From Rhabdornis inornatus (taxonomy: Eukaryota > Chordata > Aves > Passeriformes > Rhabdornithidae): a stretch of 64,000 nt of DNA. Below are positions 1-12,305 of the stretch, one piece after another. The notes beneath the pieces are model-generated. The model saw only the letters and a list, made by a program, of their open reading frames with translations, searched no databases and was not told the DNA's origin. The DNA is taken from contig VWZS01007474.1 of assembly GCA_013397075.1 (NCBI GenBank), positions 117,501 to 181,500 of the forward strand, in the 5' to 3' direction. The translations under genes and the position numbers were made by a program. Within the stretch, counting starts at the first letter, position 1. Each line of letters begins with the position of its first letter.

Positions 1-150
1 GATCCCTGAAGTGTCCAAGGCCAGGTTGGATGGGGCTTGGAACAACCTGGGATAGTGGAAGGTGTCCTGCACATGACGGGGGATGGAATGAAATGAGCTT
101 TAAGCTCCCTTGCAACCAAATCCAGCCTCTGATTCCATGATTCCATGAAC
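1..150 (+). mobile_element. CR1 LINE fragment, 3' end
   Basis: The sense 3' tail of a CR1 element: a 'gtccaaggccaggttgga' block, the 'ggtgtcctgc' block, and an end in repeated ATTCCATGA octamer-like units, the characteristic CR1 terminus. The 5' part lies outside the window. Confidence 0.85.
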
Positions 151-583
151 TTCTGCCAATGGAGGGACCCGTCCCTCCCCTTCCCAGGCAGGCTGAGCCC
201 AAGGACTTCTCCTGCCCCTCTGTCACTCACCACTGGCAGCCAGCATCGGGTAATTCCTGCTTGGCACTGCTGGGGCTGCTTTGCTCCGGGTTCATTACTC
301 TGCAGACACTGCCACTCGCAGCCCCGCGGTGGCACAGCTGCTCCTCCAGCGAGGTGACCCCGCCGTGCCACACTGCTGGGGACCAGGGACTGTCCCTGCT
401 CCGGGGCTGGGCTGCACCCCCTCACTGCTGCTCAGAGCTAGGGCACGAAATTCTGGGTGCATCCCCAAAAAGGTGGGCAGGTGGTGGGTGCAGGCTTAGC
501 CCTGGAAAACGAGGGAATCAACCCCTCTGCTGCAATTCCCAGCCAGCGCTGCCAGGGCCGGGCTGAACTGGCACAAGGATGCA

Positions 584-605
584 TTTGTTTGTTTGTTTGT
601 TTGTG
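584..605. repeat. (GTTT)n microsatellite
   Basis: About five tandem GTTT units, just before an AT-rich island. Confidence 0.85.
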
Positions 606-639
606 GGCCCATTTGTTGATAAAATTGCATCGAGTCTTG

Positions 640-880
640 GAAAAAAAATAAAGTATCTTCTCCAAATTGAATGACATGAATTATTCCAACCGAACTCACT
701 AATTAAGACCTCATTAGCAGCCCAAATTTGTGATAGATCAGCAGTGGACTTGGCGCAGTGGTTTAATTTAATGATTTCTTGCATTACTTTGTTAATCATC
801 TTTAGTCTGATTTAATTTATGCCAATGTGACTATCCTAATTTCTAATTAAAGCATTGATGGCAGGGACACCACCACCCCC
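640..880. other. AT-rich island, candidate conserved non-coding element
   Basis: This AT-rich, non-repetitive stretch sits inside GC-rich sequence. It is dense in homeodomain-type cores (several TAATTA/ATTAAT words) and has no coding signal. Avian developmental enhancers often look like this, but conservation cannot be tested here. Confidence 0.35.
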
Positions 881-1139
881 CACAAGAATTCCAATCATGG
901 ATAGTGCAGAAGCAATCTGGGTTGTTATTATCCCGGGGGGGTGGGGGGCTCCTCCTCACTCCCAGCCTGGCCCACAGCCCCACATTGGACACCTCTGTTC
1001 CAGCTGGGATTTTTCCCAGTGTTCCCATGGCTGAGCTGATCCTGGAGTCTCACAAAGCTCAGGATCCTGCTGGAAGGTGCCACCACTCTGGGATCGCTGT
1101 TCCATCAGGAAGCATCAGCACAGGCTCGGCCACAGCAAA

Positions 1140-1710
1140 TCTGAGAGTTTGCAGGGGAGAACATCTGCTAATGCAAAACATTTATGCCAGTCGATATAAA
1201 TTTATTTAGTGCAATAAATGACATAATTGAATTTTTATCTCCTTAATATATTTCCCTAAAATAACGAAGATTTGGAGTATCCCTGGCCCACAGATGTCTT
1301 TCATGGGGACGTATTTCCTGTACCATTACACTTGTATAAATCTGACACTTAAACAGTTTAATAAATGAGCAGTTGTTTGACTTGTTTCACTTTCAATACA
1401 TTCTGGTGGATTAATAAAATGTATTTCAAAAGGAAGCTCGATAGAACACGCTATAAAAATTCGTGATTTATTAGCGATACATTTGCTATTAGTTGGGACA
1501 GATACTCAAAATGTCATTAAGGTTAAAATAATAATCAATCAAACTAATTAGACCCTATTTTTCATATGCAAATATAATTAAGCATCCATTTCTCAATAAC
1601 TTTAAAGAGAATTATTGAAGCTGCAAAGTGTGCTGAGTCCTTACTTGAGCTAATGAAATGGCAGCGCCCTCCCTGCATATGCAAACAAAATTGATTAACT
1701 GCTCTGAGCT
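1140..1710. other. AT-rich island, candidate conserved non-coding element
   Basis: About 570 bp of complex, non-repetitive AT-rich sequence with many homeobox-type TAAT cores and ATTTGCAT-like and ATGCAAAT-like octamer words. No open frame of interest. This is the most extensive such island at the left edge. Confidence 0.4.
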
Positions 1711-1939
1711 TGGCTTAATAACCCAGGAGGGGCTGGGGGAGTAGGGCCGAAGCCTGGGGGTGTCACTGCCATGCCCACCCCCCAAATTCCTGCTTTTCCA
1801 AGAGCTGGGCTCAGCTGGGATACGGGATCATGGCACGGATCCCACAGGTATCACCATCTGCAGCCCTGCCTCACCCTTGTTTGCTGATGTTTTTTCACTG
1901 TTTTTTTTTTTCCGGGGAAAAACACCACTTTGTTATGAG

Positions 1940-2340
1940 AAGGGTTAATAAGAGATGTTTATTTATGAACTCAGCATATTACTGTTGCATAATTTGAATA
2001 CAGTGCTATGAGCTTTTTTTATTGCCTGCTATAATTTCATTTTTAAAGCTTCCCCTATGCCATACTTTACAAATGATATCGCAAACAAGAAATAAATTCT
2101 GTTTTGCAGCTGTGCTAACTATATTTACCCATGGGATACACTATTTTGTCCTTGACATAAATCCCCCGGGATTTCACTCGGAATTACTTTGGCACGCCAC
2201 ATTCCCTGCATCAGGGTATTGTGCACCGAGTCTATCACCGGGCTCTGGCGGAGCCGCCGGATCGCTGCGAAGAGAAAGAGGCACTTGTTTAGCATATTAC
2301 CATGAAAATCAGTCAATTCGCACATTAACGATTGTCAGGG
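1940..2340. other. AT-rich island, candidate conserved non-coding element
   Basis: Complex AT-rich sequence containing a MARE-like ACTCAGCA word and several TAAT cores, ending abruptly in GC-rich DNA. No coding evidence. Confidence 0.35.
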
Positions 2341-4469
2341 AACCCGGCAGAGGGAAATAAGGGAAATAACTGCGGATTAAACCAGCAAGGATCCCCCAGG
2401 CAGCAGCAGAGGAGGGCGGGGGGTGATGCCCTCCAGCCCAGCACACCCTGAGCATCACCTGCTGCTGTTCCCCCTCATCCATCCCCAAATATCCCCTGGT
2501 GTCTCCACCCTCTGCAGAGCAGGGAGTCCTGTAGCTCGATGTGAACCCTCTTTTAGGGTTTTCTCCAGAATTTGTAGCCCCTCGAGGTTTTCCCTGCCGC
2601 TGCCCCGCTGCAAACGGGTCCTGCACAGCCTCAAGGTGCTCAAACCACCTCTGGCTGCGGGTCCTGCTGCTAATTGGGGCCTCATTTTCTGCAGGTGTCA
2701 GGCTCCAGGACATCAGGTTTAATGGAATTCAGCTCCCCTGCTCCCCAGCAGAGGCACAGAGCTGCCAGGGAAGGGGGTCTGTGGCTGGCATGGGGCAGGA
2801 GCGTGGTGGAGCTGACAGTGTCAGCAGCTCTCCGGGGACTGGCGTATTTTTGTCGATCATGTAGCATCAGGTTCTTGTGTCACCGCGTTACGGAGCTTGA
2901 TGGCACTTAATACACCATGACAAGGTGTAACATCAGAAATGGAACACAAAATGAGATCAAACGGCATCCTGGTCCCCAGAGGGCCCCATCAAATCCGAGG
3001 GATGGAGATTTGAAGGGGGGGGAAATAGTGCAAAATCTGCCCTCCATAGAAAGCTTCAGAATCCCATTAGCCTGGGTGGCCACAGCCAGGCTGGGATCCC
3101 ATGGGGAGGAGGATGTGGGACCTGTGAGGTGAAGGTCTCACCCCATCCCTGCAAGCCACAGGGCCTGAAAACCTCCCAAGCACTGGCCTTGCAGTGGGGA
3201 ACAGCTCCAGGCTCCTGCTGGAGTGGGGACACCCTCAGATCCTGGGGATGGGAGTCAAATCACAGTTTTGTCCCTCCTCACAGGGACAAGGAGGGTGAAC
3301 CCAAGGAGGAGGAACAAAGTCCTGCCCCACTTTTCTGGGTGTCTGCAGGCAGAGACGGATCCAATGGGTCCTGTCCAGAGAAAGTGTTTCTTGGGAGGGA
3401 CTCTAATGGCAGGTTCTGACCCTACAGACAGGTTCCTTCAGGAAAGCAGGTTAAGGACAGAACGCCTCGGGGAAGATATAAAAAGGACTATTTTTCACAT
3501 ATCTCAGCAATTTTGAGAAGAGGAAAGAAGCCATTTTTTTCAGCAAAGAAGAGCTCTTTTTGTTTAGAAAATGTTAACCAGATGTTCCCAAAAATGTACG
3601 TCATGGAAAGAGTGACTGAGGTGCCTGGCTGGGACTGACCCCAGGCCCAGGAAGCTGTGGGGCTGAGCTGTGGGGATGCACTGTGGGGCTGCTTGGGCTG
3701 CAAACAAAGGAAGATGAACGTGGGAAGGCACCAATTCCCCCGGCCTGGGATGGAGAGTGGGGTTGCAAACACCTGAGATGCAGGGCAGGGCACGATTTTT
3801 TTCCTGCAAATGGCCATTGTCACCACATCAGCAGACACCTGCAGAGGAGTGTGTGTGTCCCTCCACTCCTGAGCCACATTCCAACACAGCCTGCGGTGCT
3901 TTGGGAGTGGGGCAGCAGTGCCAGAACCCCTTAGTGCAAATTAGGAGCAAACCCAGAGCATCTGTGCTCCAGCACTCCATCCCTCGCATTTTTTCCTAGC
4001 GGCAAAACCTAAATCCAATCAGGACAAAAGGCCGAGGCAGCATCTAAACAAGAGGCTCATCACTGCACAGGGCTGTGGAGCGGGGAAATGAGGAGTTTTC
4101 AGCCTCTGGCTGCACCTAGGGCCATGAGAATCAGCAAATCTTTAATAGGCCTGAACTCCCCTGAGCAGCCCAAGGGAGAAACCTGCCAGAGGAGTCTCCT
4201 GTGCTGAGCCTGGCCTCTGCCATGTCCCTGCTGGTCCCCTGACCCCTGCCCACCCCAAGGGACAGCAGCACCAGCCAGGAGGGGATGTTGGGCATGAGCT
4301 GAGACACAAACCGGGCAGAGGGGCTGCCAGGTTAATACCGCAATTAACAGATTTGTCTGTTTGTAATGAATAATCATCAGAGTTGTTTGTAACGATAGAG
4401 TGCCTCAGTCTGTCCATCCCCCCACCCATCCACATTTGCACCATCTCTCTTCTTGTCCTCAGTGTCTGG

Positions 4470-4560
4470 CACAGGGTGCCCAGAGAAACTCTGGCTGCCC
4501 CATCCCTGGAAATGTCCAAGGCCAGGTTGGACAAGTTCTGCTGCCAGGCAGGATCTGCTC
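4470..4560 (+). mobile_element. CR1 LINE fragment (short)
   Basis: A short sense CR1 piece recognised from 'catccctggaaatgtccaag' followed by 'gccaggttgga'; no terminal repeat remains. Confidence 0.6.
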
Positions 4561-5129
4561 CAAACAACCCCCACCCCACACCCCAGGACCCTCCCAGCAG
4601 CATTCCTGGGGCCCATTTGCACAAACTTTAGGAGCAGCAACACCCACCCTGCTCCAGGACAGGGGAGGGCAGTGGGGTGACCCAAGGGCTCACTGGATCC
4701 CTCAGCAGATGGTGTGACAGAGCTCCAATTCCTCTGGGAGAGGGTCTGGGAGATGCCTGGGAGATGGATGCCTGCTGGGGCGGGCTCCCACAGTCATGTG
4801 TCTCCATTTCATCACTAATATACACAATTAATAAACTTAATTACACGTAAAATTGCAGCAGCTGAAAAATGAGTGCAATTCCTTCTCCTCCAGCTTCACA
4901 CCCAGCCTTTGGCGAGGACAAGGGGTGCAAAGGTGTCCCTGCAGCCCCTTTGTCTTCAGCAAACCTTTCCCACAGGCCCGTCTGGGTCTCCAGCACCAGC
5001 AGAGCTGCCTGGGAAGGGACATTTCTTTGTGTCTGTGCTGTGCTGCTCCTGCACAAAGTGATCAATTCCTGTGTGCTGGAGGATTAAATGAGTCCATGAA
5101 GCAGAACATCGTCCTGTGCAGGCAGTGCA

Positions 5130-5697
5130 GATCCCTCACATCCTGCACTGATCCCTGACACCTTGAAATGATTCCTGACACCCTGAACTGATTTCTGACA
5201 CCCTGAACTGATCCCTGACACCCTGAACTCAACCCTGACACCCTGAACTGATGCCTGACACCCTGAACTGATCCCTGCACCCTGTGCTGATCCCTGACAT
5301 CCTGCACAGATCTCTGACACCCTGAACTGATCCCCGACACCCTGCACGGATCCCTGACACCCTGCACTGATCCCTGACACCCTGAACTGATTCCTGACAC
5401 CCTGGACTGATCCCTGACACCCTGAACTCAACCCTGACACCCTGAACTGATTCCTGACACCATGAACTGATCCCTGACACCCTGAACTGATCCCTGGCAC
5501 CCTGTGCTGATCCCTGACATCCTGCACAGATCTCTGACACCCTGAACTCATCCCTGACACCCTGAACTGATCCCTGACACCCTGAACTGATTCCTGATAC
5601 CCTGAACTTATCCCTGCACCCTGAACTGATCCCCGCACCCTGTGCTGATCCCTGATGCCCTGCACAGATCCCTGACACCCTGCACTGATCCCAGGGC
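5130..5697. repeat. 20-bp minisatellite (TGATCCCTGACACCCTGAAC type)
   Basis: Roughly 28 imperfect copies of a 20-bp unit. Variation is mostly single substitutions (ctgaactga, ctgcactga, ctgtgctga) and occasional one- or two-base deletions. Higher-order repetition is visible: runs containing the 'cctgtgctga' and 'cctgcacaga' variants recur. The open frames through it on the minus strand are by-products of the repeat. Confidence 0.95.
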
Positions 5698-6399
5698 TTG
5701 GTGCCTTGATGTCTGCCCTGGAGAGGGACGGGTGCACGCAGGAACATTGGGGCTCTGCAGGGCTCTCCCTGCAGGTGGGGCTGTGGTGCTAAGGCAAGAG
5801 AGACACCCGGCTGTGTCACTGTCACCTCGCACAGGTGCGAGCAGCCAGCACCGGGATGTCCAGAGCTCTTCATGGACCAGCATCTCCAGTCACCTCGTGC
5901 AGAGAAGAAAGGGTCGATGGCTCCCCTCAATGCCGCAGCGCTGAAGTTCATTACTTTTGCTAATTGCTTTGGAGCCAGTGGTTCAGCAGCTCGTGCAAAA
6001 TGCGTCTCCGTGTGACGGATTCATCGGGCACTGTGACTGGGGTGCCGGAGAAGGGGCTCGGACACCAGCACCTGCCACCAAACGGTGACAAACAACAGGT
6101 GCCACCAAACGGGTGTCCCGTGCCTGCCCGGGGCTGCAGGGGGCTGGTCCCAGTCCCCGAGGCTGCAGAGCCCTGCAGTGGGTCTGGAGCTGCCGTGTGA
6201 CCACAGCCCGGGTCTACCACAGGGGTAAAGTGACTCAGGAGGCACTTCAGGCACGTAGGGCACAGGAGAAGGTTTCCAGTCGTCTTGTTCGTGACAAGCT
6301 CCTCTGATCTCCAGAGCACGAACATGGGTGCTGTAGGATAAATTAAACACGCCCTGCTGGTGCCGGTGCCACAGGAGAAGCTTCACTTTCCCAGGTAAC

Positions 6400-6545
6400 G
6401 GATGTGGCCATAAGTACTTTACAACCATATGGTGATTATGTTTAATAAAGGACATTTTCTGTAATTAAAGAGTTTTATTAAGGCATTATTAGGCCTTTAA
6501 GTTGAAAAATAGCTGAACAGAGGTGTAATAGAGGTGCTAGCATCT
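6400..6545. other. AT-rich island, candidate conserved non-coding element
   Basis: An AT-rich stretch of about 145 bp with TAAT-type cores and no repeat signature, flanked by GC-rich sequence. Confidence 0.3.
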
Positions 6546-8869
6546 GTATTGGGTGAGCAGATGGAGGGGAAGCTCCACCCTTGTGCTGAGAGCCTGGGGC
6601 TTGGCTGGCAGTGGTGGCATGTGGCACCTCGTGTGTGTCACTGCCGGACAGCAGGGCTCGGGACAGTGCCATGCTGGTCCTCCCTGGTGTGTGAGGGGAC
6701 AGTGTCTGGCACTCTGCTGGCACCCGGAGTGCAGCCGGGACACTGCCACGCCGCGCCGGCAGCTCCCGCTTCCCTTCCCGTGCGGATCTGAATAATTCAG
6801 CGTGGCCTCCTCTCGGGCACTGCTGTGTCTAGAGCAAGCACATCAGCCTGGGCAGCCTGTTAGGAGGGCCCTGGGCTGCTGCCTCCGCCTGTAAATCAGG
6901 ATTAATGAGACGGCGGAGGGAGCTCCGAGCCCAGCACAGCTCTGCCAGGCTGGGAGCGGGGGCTGGCTCCATGTCTCCAGCAGTGGCAGTGCCAGCACTG
7001 TGCCAGCACCCCGCCATCACCCTGAATGGCTGTGGGTCCTCTGATGGGCTGTCAGGGCTGTCCCACAGCAAACCCTGGCAGTGCCACATGGCTGGGGGTG
7101 CCTGGCACACACCACGGCAGGGGAATGGCTGTCCCAAGGGTGGGATCCTGCATCAGCCCAGCCCTGGTAGCCAGAGGGCCAGCTTGGAGCATCCTCTTTG
7201 GAAAAGAGCATCGGCTTTGGCAAGTACCATGGCATGTCTGGCAGCAAAGCTCTCCCTCCAGCTGCCCCCTGTCTCTGGCACTCATCATCCTCTCAGCCTC
7301 AGCCTGCCCTGGGAACAGGCTGAGGTGGGGATGGAGCCCTGGGGAGAGCTGCCCGTGCTCTCTCTCCGCAGGAGGGGTGGGGGAGTGAGGCTGGAGGGAT
7401 CCTGCAGCACCAGCATCACACCTGGTGCAGCCCTGCAGCCGTGAGGAGGTGCAGGGTTTGTGTCAGACCCTCCAACTCTGCAAAAAAGGAGCTGTGGGCA
7501 CTGCCAGGGGCTCGTGCCAGCGCTGACCAGAGGGGAGGGAGCTGTGACATTGCCAGGAACGGTTTTTTCTCCACCTGAATTTGTGCGGCCTGTCCTCTAA
7601 TCATTTGTACGTTATCCATCATCCCCTGCCTCCCGTCCCTGCTGTCGCACAGCTCCAGGCAATCCATCTTACAGTTAAAAAATTGTCTCTCTTACACAGG
7701 GGCTTTCAAACAAGACAAATAGAAAGAATAAGATCTGGTATTGAGATGCTGTGTACAGGGTGAGATACATAAAGCGGTGGGTAAAAGATCCCATCTGATT
7801 GTCACCAGCAGATCTACGGCACTGTCAGCATGGCATGGTCCTTCCATGGGGGACAGGCAGGATGCTGACTCCTCTCTGGCACAGTCCCAGGGGTCCAAGC
7901 AGGGTTTGGACCCAGCTGAATGGCACCATCTCCTCTCAACCACAGTCCTGGGGATCCAAGCAGCCCCAGCAGCCCCAGCATGAGCACCATGCAGCCACTC
8001 AGCCGTCCTCAGGGGTTTCCCAGTATCTCAGGGTTAAGTCTGGCAGTGTGGCACTGAGCCTGGCACAAAGCCTGGCTCTGAGTCCTCCTGTCTGACCTCC
8101 CAGTCCTCTGGGACTGACCCAATGTTGCTGCTGGTGCTGCTGTGCCTGTGACACCCCTCAAGGATTTGGAGCTAAGTTATGGTTGGTCCAGGTTGTGTTG
8201 GGCAGGAGGGGCAGGAGGGCAGAGCTGTGCCAGAGCCAGGTGGGAATTGGGGTCCAGGGAACAGCACTGACCTGCCTGCTGGGGTAGAACCAACTTGTTC
8301 CTGGTACCTGTAGAGGTGGCCCTGCCCTGTGCTAAACTGTTCCTGAAGAGGCTGAGTGCTGCCTTCAGAAAGCCAGTGTGATTCCCGAGCTCTCCCTCTT
8401 CCCTGGGCAGAACCCTCCTGGCTGGCCAACGCCACGGGCAGTGTGCCCTTGGTGCAGTGGCTGTGCCACGCTGTGTGTGCCAGTCTGATGGGGATCTGTG
8501 CCACAGCCTGCCTGTGACTTCATCCATTATTAAAATGCTGATGAGCCCATGATCACCCCAGGGAAGGAAAAGTGGTGAGAGGGCTCCTGTCAAGCAGCCC
8601 CAAGATCCAAGGTTTTGTGCTCAAACACTCCTGCTTTAGGCAGGGTGGATAAATCCCTGCTCAGAGCCTCCCAGTGCCTGTGCACGCTCAGGATGCTGAA
8701 GAATCAGGACGAAACACCAACCCTCCCCTCCCAGGCTGGTTCCTGGGGCTGTGAGTGCCCAGGGAGCCACGGTGGGAGCCGTGCTAGTCCTGGGCTGTGC
8801 CGGTGCCAGGGGAGCCGTGATGCTGCAGCTCCGTGGTGATGAAGAACTCGCTTCTTCCTTGCTCCCTAA

Positions 8870-9220
8870 TGAGACAAAATAAATTTACGTGGTGCTGTAT
8901 CCCCCCCTCCCTCCCCTCGCTGAGGCAGAGGCATCTGACGGTGGTTTAGACAACCCCAGCTCTCGCCTGAGCTGCCACGCTCCGAGCTGCCTGCATTTTT
9001 ATGAGCTGACTTGTTATATGGGGTGGAAGTATGCAAAATATGTCAAGCCCAAGCAGAGATTTGAATCAAAATGACTCTAATTACTTGTAATAATTTTTTG
9101 CATTCCAACATAAAACAATGTTAAAAAAAAAAAATCCATTACAATAGTTAAAAGACAAATCATTTAGTGAGTCCCTCACTTTATCGCTTTATTAGACAAT
9201 TTCCTTTGCCACATTTGGAA
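8870..9220. other. AT-rich island, candidate conserved non-coding element
   Basis: Two AT-rich parts separated by a short GC-rich stretch; the right part includes a 12-A run near 9123-9134. There is no CR1 signature and no credible frame. Confidence 0.3.
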
Positions 9221-9599
9221 CATGTGGCTGGGTGATTGCCCAGGGCTATTCCAGTGCAGGCAGCACCGGCAGAGAGTTCATCCTGTCATTAGTCAAACAC
9301 CATCACTGCAGGACCAACGGCCTTGTCAAATTAGACACCATCTCCAGGCGTCAGTGTGGCACCAAATTGGGAGGAAAATTGGGTTCTCTCCCTTCTCTCC
9401 TTCCTTTCTTCATCTCTAAAATAAGCCAGTTTGATTCTTCCTTTGGGTGAGCCCCAGCGTGGGACGTGTGAGCAGGGATGGACCCAATTTACTGTCACTG
9501 GTGTGATCCCTGGGGATTCTGTGCAGCTGAGAGCTGACGTGGGTAAGAGTAAGAAATTCTCCACTAAGAGGTAGAAATTCTTCACCTTGCACTAGATCA

Positions 9600-9835
9600 A
9601 TTTACTCCAAGCCCTTTCCAGCCTGGCCTTGAGCACTTCCAGGGATGGGGCAGCCACAGCTTCTCTGGGCACCCAGAGTGCCAGGCCCTCACTGCCCTCT
9701 GAACACCTTCCCAACACCAAATCTAAATCCTTCCTCTTTTAGTTTGAAAGCATTCCCTCTTTTCCTATCACTACCCGCCCACACCACTCTCCATCTCTTC
9801 TATAAGCTCCTTTAAGCACTGGAATGCCTGGAAAA
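9600..9835 (-). mobile_element. CR1 LINE fragment
   Basis: Reverse-oriented CR1: 'ccagcctggccttgagcac', 'ttccagggatggggcagcc', then the 'aaatctaaatccttcctctt' and 'cctatcactac' blocks in the expected order. Confidence 0.9.
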
Positions 9836-9889
9836 CCACAGGGGCTGTCTGTCAGAACCTGCCCGTACCCACCCCAGCAGCCCCTTGCT

Positions 9890-10340
9890 GGGGTCTGGCG
9901 CCCGCCGTGCGCCCCGGGCGCTGCTCGGGGAATGTCACCCCGATGTGGCCGGAAGGTGCCGGGCTGGCCATGGGGACAGGGCTGTCCCGCGGTCACCGTG
10001 AGCGTGTCAGCGCTGCCACGCCGGCCGAGCAAGCTGCTCATTGCCTGTGACATAATTTAGATGAATGGGGTGGGTAATCCATCAGGCAGAGCCCCGCGCA
10101 GCCCGGGGGGGATCCCATTACCTTACACGTGTTAACAGCCCAACTCCTTTGTACAAACAACAAAGTGGCGCTCCTGAAAAGCCCGATTTTCCCTCATTGT
10201 CTGCGGGAGGAGCGGCGGTGATGGATGGCGGCGCTGGCGGGGCCGTGCCGCGGGGGAAGAGGGACACCGTGTGGGGACACACCGCGACACCTGGGCAAGG
10301 CAGAGCAGCGGGGACCGCTGTGATGTCTGCAGCCCCGAGA
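9890..10340. promoter_or_regulatory. CpG-rich patch without assigned gene
   Basis: CpG dinucleotides are dense in 9895-10040 and 10180-10340, much more so than in surrounding sequence, separated by a less GC-rich segment. No adjacent coding exon is recognisable. It could be a promoter for an unannotated transcript or simply GC-rich microchromosomal DNA. Confidence 0.25.
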
Positions 10341-10549
10341 GCCGGATGGCAGCCAAGGATTGCTGGGAACAGCGCGCTGGGAGAAAGAACAGGATGCGGC
10401 TGGAGAAAGAGCACTTTCCGGGACAAACATCCTTGTTCTGGCTGCTGGAGATAAGCACAGGAGAAGGAATTGGGTCGAGAAGCAGCATGGATGTAGGGGG
10501 GAGACCTTTTTGCTCTCTGCAACTCCCTGGAAGGGGGTTGGAGCCATGT

Positions 10550-10795
10550 AGGGGTCAGGCTCTTCTCCCAAGCAACAGATGACAGGAGAAGAGGAAACAG
10601 CCTCAGGAAGAATTTCTTCATGGAAAATGTGGTCAGGCATTGGAAGGGGGTGGTGGTGGTGTCCCCATCCCTGGACATGTTCAGAAAATGTGTTGGATGT
10701 GGCCCTTGGGGACACAGGTTAGTGGTGAGCAGTGTGGTGGGCCTGGGCTGATGTTTGGATTTGATAGATTTGATGATCTTGCTGATCTTTTCCAG
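10550..10795 (+). mobile_element. CR1 LINE fragment
   Basis: Sense CR1: 'agaatttcttcatggaaaa', 'ggtcaggcattggaa', 'gtccccatccctgga', 'gatgatcttgctgatctttt' in order. The terminal octamers are lost. Confidence 0.85.
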
Positions 10796-11059
10796 GCACC
10801 CCAGCTCACAGGGACCCCCAGACTGGCACCTCTGGGCATCCCTGCTCATGGAAACACCCCCAGACATCCCAGCTAGAACCATCTCCAGGAGCTGAAGCCT
10901 CTCTGGGGTCTTGGGGCAATGTGATCCCTGTGCCAACAAGGATGCTTCCCGTGTGCCAAGCCTTCATCCTGTGAAAGGTCATCTCCATCAGGAGGGCCCT
11001 TAAAACCAGCCTAAAAAGCAATTTCTTGCTCCTCAACTCCCCACCAGGAGCATTATCCC

Positions 11060-11310
11060 TTAATTGCTGCATTTATCCAGACTTATTCTGTATATCTCCT
11101 AATAATGAGTATTTTAGAGATGTAATTATTGCTGTCATAAACGTAATAGTGACAAAACAAGAATTGAAATAGTGGCAATGAGAATAATTCACCATTGCAA
11201 TTAATACTGCCCTGCTTAGTTAATATGTCACCGCTTCCAATAAATGCTGTCATTATCCCATTAGTAATTCCATGGTATAATAATTATTGAGGTCATAATT
11301 AAGTGTCTAT
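11060..11310. other. AT-rich island, candidate conserved non-coding element
   Basis: About 250 bp of complex AT-rich sequence packed with TAATTA, ATTAAT and TAATAAT words; no repeats or frames. It is one of the clearest candidate enhancers in the left block by composition alone. Confidence 0.4.
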
Positions 11311-11629
11311 AGTCATTGTGGGGCTGGGATGGGTGCAAAGATGCTCGGAATTCACAGGATCTTCACTTTCCCGGGATGCCCAGGGGGCAGCTGGGCATTC
11401 CAGGAAAACATGAACCATGGGATAGGATGGCAAGAGATTGGGAATTGCTGGATTAATTCTCAGCTTGACTGGTTGCTCCCAATGAATTTTTAAAGCACCT
11501 CGTGCTGCCAACATCATCAATTCTTCCATTTTTTTAGTTTTCTTGATGTGAAAATATTGATATGATCCCTGTTGCTGCTCCACCCTTTTTCCCACCCTTT
11601 CCTTTCATCCCTCAGCCAAGTGCATTTCC

Positions 11630-11890
11630 CAGCCAGTGCAGGTACTTCACGTTAACTCAACTTTTACTGGAGTTCAACTCAATTTTCCTCAGATTAAATA
11701 AAATTTCCAAGTGTCACTCAGCAGCAAACGATCAGTGGGAAGGGGGTGGATTTTTCTAACCCTATCTCTGGTCCAATTACAATTTTTAATCTATATGTAG
11801 ATAATGGTGAAGAAAACCCCTGTAGAAATGTCAGGAGTGAGGAGGTTATTAGCTGAGTTTTAATTACTGTCTATCATTCGGAGAAAACCA
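11630..11890. other. AT-rich stretch, possible non-coding element
   Basis: Moderately AT-rich, non-repetitive sequence with no credible coding frame. Confidence 0.2.
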
Positions 11891-12084
11891 CGGTGCTCTG
11901 AGAAATTGGGTGACAGCTTTGGCTGTAGGAATTTAGGTGGGTTTCAAAGGCAGGTGGGTTTCAGCAGAGGTGTTTGGGGGGGAGTTTGTCCTTCCAGGTG
12001 GGCAGCACCAATGCCAGCAGGTTTTTTTAGGTCTCCTGTCATCTCCCCACCGCTGGCAGGTGCACTGGTCCCACACACAGCCCT

Positions 12085-12305
12085 GATGGCTGGGAAATCC
12101 TGGAATAACCTGGGCTGGAAAGGGCCTTAAACTCATCCAGTTCCACCCCCTGCCATGGGCAGGGACACCTTCCACTATCCCAGGTTGCTCCAAGCCCTGT
12201 GCAACCTGACCCTGGACACTTCCAGGGATCCAGGGGCATCCACATCTTCTCTGGGCACCCTGTGCCAGGGCCTCACCACACTCACAGAGAAGGATTTTTT
12301 CCCAG
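12085..12305 (-). mobile_element. CR1 LINE fragment
   Basis: Antisense CR1: 'gggctggaaagggccttaaa', 'ccctgccatgggcagggaca', 'ccttccactatcccaggttg', 'cttccagggatcc', then 'cacagagaaggatttttt'. Confidence 0.9.

Noticed and set aside
5062..5951. Minus-strand frames of up to 240 codons with CQGSVQGVRDQ-type repeats
   Set aside because: They are translations of the 20-bp minisatellite in three frames, not a repeat protein.
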